Source of the DNA: Candidatus Limivivens intestinipullorum | GTDB taxonomy: Bacteria > Bacillota > Clostridia > Lachnospirales > Lachnospiraceae | NCBI GenBank assembly: GCA_018711185.1 | Contig: DVIQ01000019.1 | Span: forward strand, 59,879-123,878 | Direction of reading: 5' to 3' | Length of the DNA stretch: 64,000 nt | Program-made: the position numbers and the translations under genes | Shown: positions 58,085 to 64,000 of the stretch, piece by piece | Layout: each line of letters starts with the position of its first letter | Numbering within the stretch: the first letter of the stretch is position 1 | The notes under the pieces: model-generated | Seen by the model: the letters and a program-made list of their open reading frames with translations, nothing else | Databases searched by the model: none | Told to the model about the DNA's origin: nothing

Positions 58085-59464
58085 ATGAAGCTGCCGGAGC
58101 AGTTTCAGGAGCAGATGAAAGCCCTTCTGGGGGCAGAATACCAGGATTATGAGGAGAGCTTTGGCCAGGAACGCAGCTTTGGCCTGCGGGTAAACCGCAA
58201 AAAGATTTCGGTGGAGGACTTTCTGGACCGGGTGTCCTTTTCTCTGTCAAAGGTGCCCTGGACGGAGAATGGATTTTATTATCGGGAAGATGAGCCGGTA
58301 ACCAGGCATCCGTATTATTACGCGGGCCTTTATTATATCCAGGAGCCAAGCGCCATGATGCCGGCCCGCTGTCTGCCGGTAAGGCCCGGGGACCGGGTTT
58401 TGGATCTGTGCGCGGCTCCGGGGGGAAAGTCCACGGAGCTGGGGGCCAGACTTGAGGGCAGGGGACTGCTGGTTTCCAATGACATCAGCCGTTCCAGAGC
58501 GCAGGCGCTATTGAAAAACCTGGAGCTTTTCGGCATTTCGAATCTGCTGGTCACCAGCGAGACGCCTGGGAAGCTTCTGGGCTGTTTCCCGGAATATTTT
58601 GACAAGATCCTGACGGACGTGCCCTGTTCAGGGGAAGGCATGTTCCGGCGGGAGCCGGGGATGATCAAAAGCTGGATGGAGAGAGGGCCGGAGTATTATA
58701 TTCCGATTCAGAGGGAAATCCTGGAAGCGGCAGTCGGCATGCTGGCTCCCGGAGGGATGCTTTTGTATTCCACCTGCACCTTTAACCGGGAGGAGGACGA
58801 GGGCAATATTTCCTGGCTTCTGGAACGGCACCCGGAGATGTCCCTGGAACCGGTGGAATGGCAGGAGGGCTTTTCCGCCGGATTTTTGGAGCATACCGTG
58901 CGGATCTGGCCACATAAGGTACGGGGCGAAGGACATTTCGCGGCTCTGTTGAAAAAGAAAGGGAGCGTCCAGCGGGAAGTGGCGGCTGCGCAGAAAAGCC
59001 GGACAGTCATGCCTGTGACAGCGAGAAGGGACAAGGCCGGAGACGTTTCCCGTCAGGCTATGTCGGAGCTTTCGGAATTTCTGGACGGGATGTCCTTTCC
59101 GGAAAAAGAGAGCGGAAAGCTTGAGATCCGGGGCGGGAAAGCGTATCTTCTGCCGGAGGCGTTTCCGGCTCTTCCCGGTATCCGGCTTCTGCGGACAGGC
59201 CTGTATCTGGGCGATCTGAAAAAGGAGCGGTTCGAGCCGTCCCAGGCCCTGGCCATGTGTCTGAGGGCCGAAGGGGTATCAAAGGCCCTGGATTTGCCGC
59301 TGGAGGATGAGCGGGCGATCCGCTACCTGAAAGGAGAAACTCTGGAAACGGATAACTCCAGAGGATGGATACTGGTCTGTACGGACGGGTTTGGCCTGGG
59401 ATGGGCCAAGGCCGCCGGAGGGACTTTAAAGAATAAATATTGCGCGGGATGGAGAATGCAGTGA
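58085..59464 (+). CDS. rRNA cytosine-C5 methyltransferase (RsmF/YebU-like, NOL1/NOP2/sun)
   Basis: The 459-residue protein has a Rossmann SAM site (VLDLCAAPGGKSTELGARL, about 98), motif IV with DVPCSGEGMFRREP, and the second cysteine motif YSTCTFNREEDE, the dual-cysteine mechanism of RNA m5C methylases. The C-terminal 150 residues match the RsmF accessory domain (LGWAKAAGGTLKNKYCAGWRM). AGGGAGG precedes the ATG. The next gene starts at its stop codon. Confidence 0.92.
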   Translation: MKLPEQFQEQMKALLGAEYQDYEESFGQERSFGLRVNRKKISVEDFLDRVSFSLSKVPWTENGFYYREDEPVTRHPYYYAGLYYIQEPSAMMPARCLPVRPGDRVLDLCAAPGGKSTELGARLEGRGLLVSNDISRSRAQALLKNLELFGISNLLVTSETPGKLLGCFPEYFDKILTDVPCSGEGMFRREPGMIKSWMERGPEYYIPIQREILEAAVGMLAPGGMLLYSTCTFNREEDEGNISWLLERHPEMSLEPVEWQEGFSAGFLEHTVRIWPHKVRGEGHFAALLKKKGSVQREVAAAQKSRTVMPVTARRDKAGDVSRQAMSELSEFLDGMSFPEKESGKLEIRGGKAYLLPEAFPALPGIRLLRTGLYLGDLKKERFEPSQALAMCLRAEGVSKALDLPLEDERAIRYLKGETLETDNSRGWILVCTDGFGLGWAKAAGGTLKNKYCAGWRMQ

Positions 59465-60225
59465 TGGGAAAGATACGTCTGGACAAGTATCTGGCGGATG
59501 CCGGAGAGGGAACCAGAAGCCAGGTTAAGGAGCTGATCCGCAGGGGTCAGGTTCTTGTAGACGGCGTCTGTGTGAAAACACCGGAATATAAACTGGACAC
59601 CGATACGGCAAAGGTGATGTGCCGGGGAAAGGAGCTGAGCCGGGAAGGGCTTGTTTATTATCTTTTCCACAAGCCGGCGGGCTGTCTGACGGCCACGGAG
59701 GATGTCTCCCAGCCGGTGGTGATGGATTATCTGAAGGAAGCCCCCGGCAAGGGACTTTTTCCCGTAGGAAGGCTTGACAAGGACACGGAAGGGCTTCTGC
59801 TGATTACCAACGACGGGGAGCTGGCCCACGGACTTCTGTCTCCCAGACGTCATGTGGAGAAAACCTATTACGTGGAGGTACGGGGCGTTCTTACGGAAAA
59901 AGAGGAGGAGCTTTTCGCCTCCGGCATGGAGATCGGCGATGAAAAACCTGCTCTTCCTGCCCGTCTGGATATTCTGGAAAGCGGCCGGCGCTCAAAGGCC
60001 CGGGTGACGATCCGGGAGGGACGGTATCACCAGATAAAACGGATGTTCGCCGCGGCGGGAATGGAAGTGACTTATCTGAAACGGCTGTCCATGGGAGGGC
60101 TGACCCTTCCGGAGGAGCTGGGAAAAGGGGCCTTTCGGGCATTGACTTTGGAGGAAGTCCGGAGGCTGAAAGAGGCCGCGGCAGGCGGCCGGATAAGTGA
60201 AGAAAAACCCGGGCCGCCGGCCTGA
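59464..60225 (+). CDS. Pseudouridine synthase, RsuA/RluB family
   Basis: The 253-residue enzyme has an S4 RNA-binding domain (IRLDKYLADAGEGTRSQVKELIRRGQVLVDG) and a RsuA catalytic domain with the aspartate in VGRLDKDTEGLLLITNDG (about 104). It isomerises uridine in rRNA; whether 16S (RsuA) or 23S (RluB) cannot be told. The start is ATG 59464; GTG 59461 in the same frame is possible. It overlaps the previous stop (GTGATG). The family usually pairs with methylases, as here. Confidence 0.9.
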   Translation: MGKIRLDKYLADAGEGTRSQVKELIRRGQVLVDGVCVKTPEYKLDTDTAKVMCRGKELSREGLVYYLFHKPAGCLTATEDVSQPVVMDYLKEAPGKGLFPVGRLDKDTEGLLLITNDGELAHGLLSPRRHVEKTYYVEVRGVLTEKEEELFASGMEIGDEKPALPARLDILESGRRSKARVTIREGRYHQIKRMFAAAGMEVTYLKRLSMGGLTLPEELGKGAFRALTLEEVRRLKEAAAGGRISEEKPGPPA

Positions 60226-60266
60226 CTGGGACAGAAAAATTACGACAGAGGAAAAGGAGACGGAAG

Positions 60267-60929
60267 ATGAAGCAGAAAAAAGCAGTGCTGTTTGACATGG
60301 ACGGAACCCTGGTGGACTCCATGTGGATGTGGGAGGATATTGACATTGAATATCTGGGACGCTTTGGAATCTCTCTGCCATCGGATCTGCAGAAGGCCAT
60401 CGAGGGCATGAGCTTTTCGGAGACGGCGGCTTATTTTAAGGAGCGCTTTTCCCTTCCGTGTACTTTGGAAGAGATTAAGGCGGACTGGAACCGGATGGCC
60501 TATGAAAAGTACGCCAGGGAAGTTCCCTTAAAGCCCGGCGCCGGACGCTTTCTGGCGGAGATGAAGAGACAGGGGATTCCCATGGGGATTGCCACCAGCA
60601 ACAGCATGGAGCTTGTGCGGGCGGTGCTGGGCCGGCATAGAATTGCGGACTGCTTTGGAACTATCTGCATCGGCTGCCAGGTGGCAAAGGGCAAGCCTGC
60701 GCCGGATATTTATTTAAAGGCGGCTGCGGATCTTGGGGTGCGGCCGGAGGAGTGTCTGGTTTTTGAGGACGTTCCCATGGGCATTCTGGCGGGGAAAAAT
60801 GCCGGGATGGAGGTATGCGCCGTGGAGGATGCGTTTTCCGAGGACCAGCGGGAGGAAAAGCGGCGGCTGGCGGACTATTATATACGCAGCTACGATGAAA
60901 TACTGGATGGAACCTATGAGGTTTTGTAG
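60267..60929 (+). CDS. HAD superfamily hydrolase (beta-phosphoglucomutase-like)
   Basis: The 220-residue protein has HAD motif I LFDMDGTLVDSMWMWEDID (D10), motif II ATSNS, motif III KGKPAPDIYLKAA and motif IV FEDVPMGILAGKNAGM. The cap domain is helical, like beta-phosphoglucomutase and PgmB-type phosphatases. Substrate unknown. GGAGACGG precedes the ATG. It lies between the pseudouridine synthase and YgiQ genes, all in the same direction with short gaps. Confidence 0.9.
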   Translation: MKQKKAVLFDMDGTLVDSMWMWEDIDIEYLGRFGISLPSDLQKAIEGMSFSETAAYFKERFSLPCTLEEIKADWNRMAYEKYAREVPLKPGAGRFLAEMKRQGIPMGIATSNSMELVRAVLGRHRIADCFGTICIGCQVAKGKPAPDIYLKAAADLGVRPEECLVFEDVPMGILAGKNAGMEVCAVEDAFSEDQREEKRRLADYYIRSYDEILDGTYEVL

Positions 60930-60971
60930 AACGCCTGCCGCGAAAAGCGCGCCGGGACGGAGGTACGGAAT

Positions 60972-63056
60972 ATGAGCAGAGGTTTTTTACCCATATCCCG
61001 GAAGGATATGGAGGAGCGGGGAATTGACCAGCTTGATTTTGTCTATGTGAGCGGAGACGCCTATGTGGATCATCCCTCTTTTGGAACGGCGATTATTACG
61101 CGCATGCTGGAAGCAAACGGGTTTTCCGTGGGAATTATCGCGCAGCCGGACTGGAAGGATGACGCAAGCATTGCGATTTTGGGAAAACCGAGACTGGGTT
61201 TTCTGGTAAGCGCCGGAAACATGGATTCCATGGTGAACCATTACGCGGTGTCCAAAAAGCGGAGGAAAACGGATGCCTATACGCCCGGCGGGCTCATGGG
61301 AAAACGGCCTGACCGGGCTGTGATTGTCTATGGAAACCTGATTCGCCGGACATACAAGGATGTTCCGGTGATTATAGGGGGTATCGAGGCATCTCTGCGC
61401 CGCCTGGCCCACTATGACTACTGGGAGGACCGCATACGGCGTTCAGTCCTTCTTGACTCAGGGGCAGATCTTCTGTCTTACGGAATGGGAGAGCACAGCA
61501 TTCTGGAAATCGCCCAGGCTTTGGATGCCGGGATTGCCGTCCGGGACATTACCTTTGTGCGGGGGACGGTTTTTCGGGCAAAAAGTCTGGAAAATGTGTA
61601 CGACTACGAGCTGCTGCCGTCCTATGAGGAGCTTTTGGAGGATCGGACAGCCTATGCCAGGAGCTTTGGAATCCAGTATAAAAATACGGATCCTTATTCC
61701 GGAAGGCGGCTGGCGGAGCCGTATCCGGACGGGATTTACGTGGTGCAGAACCCGGCGGCAGAGCCCCTGACCAGGCAGGAGATGGACGACATCTACGCGT
61801 ATCCCTACATGCGCGCCTGGCATCCCTCCTATGAGGCGGCTGGCGGGGTTCCCGCGGCCCAGGAAATCCAGTTCAGCCTGGTGAGCTGCCGGGGGTGCTT
61901 TGGCGCCTGCAATTTCTGTGCTCTGACCTTCCACCAGGGCCGGATTATCCAGTCCAGGAGCCAGGAGTCCATTCTGGCCGAGGCCAGGCTTCTGACGGAG
62001 GAGAAAGATTTTAAAGGATATATTCACGATGTGGGAGGCCCCACGGCAAACTTCCGGGTTCCCGCCTGCAAAAAGCAGGAGACAAAGGGCGCCTGCCGGG
62101 ACCGTCAGTGCCTGTTTCCAAAGCCCTGTCCGAATCTGCGGGCGGACCACAGCGATTATCTGGAGCTGCTTCAAAGGCTGCGGGCCCTGCCGGGAATCAA
62201 AAAGGTGTTCGTCCGCTCCGGGATTCGGTTTGATTACCTGCTGTGCGACAAGGACGACCGGTTTTTCCGGGAGCTGGTAAAGTATCATATCAGTGGGCAG
62301 CTGAAAGTGGCGCCGGAGCATGTGTCCGACCGGGTTCTCGCCTGTATGGGCAAGCCTCCGCACCGGGTATACCAGGAGTTCGCCAAGAAATACCAGAGGC
62401 TGAACCGGGAAGAGGGGATGAACCAGTATCTGGTTCCCTATCTGATGTCCTCCCATCCGGGCTGTACCATGAAGGACGCTGTGGAACTGGCCTGCTACCT
62501 GCACTCTATCGGCCATATGCCCGAGCAGGTTCAGGATTTCTATCCGACGCCTTCCACGGTGTCCACCTGCATGTATTATACGGGGCTGGACCCCAGGACC
62601 ATGGAAAAGGTCTATGTTCCCAGGGATCCCCATGAAAAGGCCATGCAGCGGGCGCTGATGCAGTACCGCAGGCCGGAAAACCGAGCGTTGGTGGAGGAGG
62701 CCCTGCGTGCGGCCGGGAGAGAAGACCTGATCGGGTACGGGAAGGAATGTCTGATACGACCGGCGGGCAAAAAGACGCGGGTATCCGGCTACCGGGCCGG
62801 ACGAAACGCCGGCGTATCCGCATCCGGCCGCGGAGAATACCGCGGAACGGGCGGCTCCGGCGAGGGACGCAAGGGGGCAGGTGTGCGCTTTTTCGAAAAC
62901 CGAGAACAGACAGGCGAACGGTTCCGGGAAGACCGTGAACGGACAGAAGAACGGTTCCGGAAAGACCGTGAACGAAGAGGAGAGCGGATGGGCGGAAGCG
63001 GGGGAGCTTCCGGGAAAAAGACCATCCGGAATATACACAAAAAAAAGAGGCGATGA
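60972..63056 (+). CDS. YgiQ family radical SAM protein
   Basis: The 694-residue protein has the YgiQ N-terminal domain (FLPISRKDMEERGIDQLDFVYVSGDAYVDHPSFG) and a radical SAM core with the cluster motif CRGCFGACNFCALTFHQGR (CxxxCxxC, about residue 310). More cysteines lie in CRDRQCLFPKPCPN. Function of the family is unknown. The last 110 residues are basic low complexity with two near-identical 11-residue repeats (ERFREDRERTE, ERFRKDRERRG), absent from the compact family core. GGAGGTACGG lies before the ATG. Confidence 0.92.
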   Translation: MSRGFLPISRKDMEERGIDQLDFVYVSGDAYVDHPSFGTAIITRMLEANGFSVGIIAQPDWKDDASIAILGKPRLGFLVSAGNMDSMVNHYAVSKKRRKTDAYTPGGLMGKRPDRAVIVYGNLIRRTYKDVPVIIGGIEASLRRLAHYDYWEDRIRRSVLLDSGADLLSYGMGEHSILEIAQALDAGIAVRDITFVRGTVFRAKSLENVYDYELLPSYEELLEDRTAYARSFGIQYKNTDPYSGRRLAEPYPDGIYVVQNPAAEPLTRQEMDDIYAYPYMRAWHPSYEAAGGVPAAQEIQFSLVSCRGCFGACNFCALTFHQGRIIQSRSQESILAEARLLTEEKDFKGYIHDVGGPTANFRVPACKKQETKGACRDRQCLFPKPCPNLRADHSDYLELLQRLRALPGIKKVFVRSGIRFDYLLCDKDDRFFRELVKYHISGQLKVAPEHVSDRVLACMGKPPHRVYQEFAKKYQRLNREEGMNQYLVPYLMSSHPGCTMKDAVELACYLHSIGHMPEQVQDFYPTPSTVSTCMYYTGLDPRTMEKVYVPRDPHEKAMQRALMQYRRPENRALVEEALRAAGREDLIGYGKECLIRPAGKKTRVSGYRAGRNAGVSASGRGEYRGTGGSGEGRKGAGVRFFENREQTGERFREDRERTEERFRKDRERRGERMGGSGGASGKKTIRNIHKKKRR
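62916..62974 (+). repeat. Direct repeat in the ygiQ tail
   Basis: GAACGGTTCCGG-(G/A)-AAGACCGTGAACG occurs twice with a 33-base period, coding for the ERFR(E/K)DRER units of the charged tail. It is a coding tandem repeat, likely expanded by slippage. Confidence 0.75.
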
Positions 63057-63850
63057 TGAGATTGAAAATTGCTGTGATAACCGGAGCGTCCTCCGGGATG
63101 GGCCGGGAGTTTGCCCGGCAGATCAGCCGCTGCTATCCATGGCTGGATGAACTGTGGCTTCTGGGAAGGAATCGGCAGCGGCTGGAGGCTGTCAAGGAGA
63201 CACTTGAGATGGAGGATCTTCCCCGAAAAATGAGAATCCGCCTGATTCCCTGCGACCTGGGAACCAGGGCGGGCAGAGACGTGGTGCAGGGCTGGCTTAT
63301 GAAGGAATGCCCGGCCATTAAGCTTTTAGTCAACGCCGCCGGAACGGGCGTGATCGGCAGGATCAGCCGTCTTCCAGTGACGGAGCAGACGGAAACGGTC
63401 CGGGTAAACTGCGAAGCTCTGACGGCGGTGACGTGTATGTGTCTGCCGTATCTGAAAAAAGGAAGCCATATCATCCAGATGGCCTCCGCGGCCGCGTTTT
63501 TCCCTCAGCCCGGATTTGCTGTCTACGCGGCGTCCAAATCCTATGTTTTAAGCTTTTCCCTGGCGCTGCGCCGGGAAATGGCGGATCAGGGGGTTACGGT
63601 GACCGCGGTCTGTCCGGGACCGGTGGACACCCCGTTCTTCGGCCACGCGGAGACTTACGAAAAGCGGCCTGCCTATAAGCAGAAGGCCATGGCGGATCCC
63701 AAAAAGGTGGTGAGGCAAGCCATTGAGGACGCGGCAGTGGGAAGATCCATGTCCATCTACGGAGCCCCTGCCAAGGCTTTGGCGGCTGCCTGCCGCCTGC
63801 TTCCCCAGAGCTTTCTGACCTGGGCCGCGGATTCCCTGAAAAATCTGTGA
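63056..63850 (+). CDS. Short-chain dehydrogenase/reductase
   Basis: The SDR protein (264 residues from ATG 63056) has the nucleotide motif TGASSGMGREF (Gly-rich TGxxxGxG), NAAGTG, and the catalytic YAASK with an upstream serine in MASAAAFF. Substrate unknown. ATG 63053 is an alternative start; it overlaps the YgiQ stop codon (GATGATGAG) so the genes are coupled. The C-terminal GRSMSIYGAPAKALAAACRLLPQ is typical of a conserved clostridial SDR subgroup. Confidence 0.9.
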   Translation: MRLKIAVITGASSGMGREFARQISRCYPWLDELWLLGRNRQRLEAVKETLEMEDLPRKMRIRLIPCDLGTRAGRDVVQGWLMKECPAIKLLVNAAGTGVIGRISRLPVTEQTETVRVNCEALTAVTCMCLPYLKKGSHIIQMASAAAFFPQPGFAVYAASKSYVLSFSLALRREMADQGVTVTAVCPGPVDTPFFGHAETYEKRPAYKQKAMADPKKVVRQAIEDAAVGRSMSIYGAPAKALAAACRLLPQSFLTWAADSLKNL

Positions 63851-63922
63851 CGAAGGGGCCGGGACAGTCCCGGACAGAAGCTGCTCGGCGGGCGGCGGAT
63901 TTTATACAGAAAAGAGGAAACT

Positions 63923-64000
63923 ATGAGAGGAATAGGAAAGAAACGAATCCCGAAAGGGCAGCCGGGCTATATCCGCTCGGAGAAGGTACGGCGCTCCCTG
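63923..64000 (+). CDS. Start of an unknown gene (partial)
   Basis: An ATG at 63923 with AAGAGGAAA before it opens a frame that runs to the window end: MRGIGKKRIPKGQPGYIRSEKV, 26 codons. The start is basic, as at the N-terminus of a membrane protein or nucleic-acid-binding protein. Too short to identify. Confidence 0.55.
   Translation, partial: MRGIGKKRIPKGQPGYIRSEKVRRSL

Noticed and set aside
1-64000. tRNA, rRNA, insertion sequence, integrase or attachment sites
   Set aside because: None could be recognised on either strand; the repeats found are short palindromes without a transposase nearby.

Overview
The window reads as chromosomal DNA of an anaerobic, endospore-forming, acetogenic Firmicute, most like a Lachnospiraceae-type Clostridium relative. 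Evidence: a Wood-Ljungdahl (acetyl-CoA pathway) carbonyl-branch cluster, sporulation genes (spoIVA, gerW/ytfJ, an alpha/beta SASP, ylbJ/spoVV), Gram-positive house-keeping genes (zapA, fakA/yloV, relQ, asp23), AGGAGG-type ribosome binding sites, TTGACA/TATAAT promoters and moderately GC-rich DNA. No tRNA, rRNA, CRISPR array, insertion sequence or prophage was seen. Species cannot be named from the sequence alone.

Layout. (1) 1-11.6 kb: acetyl-CoA pathway. The end of the CO dehydrogenase gene is followed by cooC-acsB, then acsD-acsC-acsE-acsV behind their own promoter, then a DUF3786 gene, fchA, folD and a Dabb-domain gene. CODH/ACS makes acetyl-CoA, the CFeSP (acsC/acsD) carries the methyl group, AcsE loads it from methyl-THF, AcsV re-reduces the cobalt, and FchA/FolD make methylene-THF. 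Formyl-THF synthetase and methylene-THF reductase are not in the window. (2) 11.7-15.4 kb: two methyltransferase-type corrinoid proteins and a DUF2284 protein on the minus strand, divergent from a PucR-type regulator. (3) 15.4-16.0 kb: a consensus promoter drives a cobalamin riboswitch that has no cobalamin gene after it; the RNA appears to end at a terminator before spoIVA. (4) 16-25.4 kb: spoIVA, a secreted cell-wall-binding hydrolase-like protein, then cobT-cobU-cobS-cobU-like-cobC-nusG2-Gx transporter-ruvA-ruvB, probably one operon. (5) 25.5-41.4 kb: division, wall and core genes (zapA, U32 peptidase, FtsW/PBP pair, Nudix, double-domain PPK2, DUF2953-gerW, rpmB, asp23-fakA-recG, DUF6465, SASP). 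(6) 41.9-54.3 kb: a phosphate locus: mgsA-Na/Pi cotransporter, phoP-phoR, two secreted unknown proteins, a decayed AAA-ATPase gene, pstSCAB-phoU, with PhoP-box-like direct repeats. (7) 54.4-64 kb: rsmD-coaD-coiled-coil gene, ylbJ, relQ, two rRNA-modification genes, a HAD phosphatase, a YgiQ radical SAM enzyme, an SDR oxidoreductase and the start of one more gene.

Most notable: the orphan cobalamin riboswitch RNA, which carries an anti-Shine-Dalgarno stretch resembling the complement of a nearby corrinoid-protein ribosome binding site; a FolD that has lost the lysine and glutamine needed for cyclohydrolase activity, next to a separate cyclohydrolase; a dispersed composite palindromic repeat with at least eight copies or partial copies, whose long versions show compensatory stem changes; a four-box PhoP-like site before a secreted protein of unknown function; and unusual PstS and PstA proteins.
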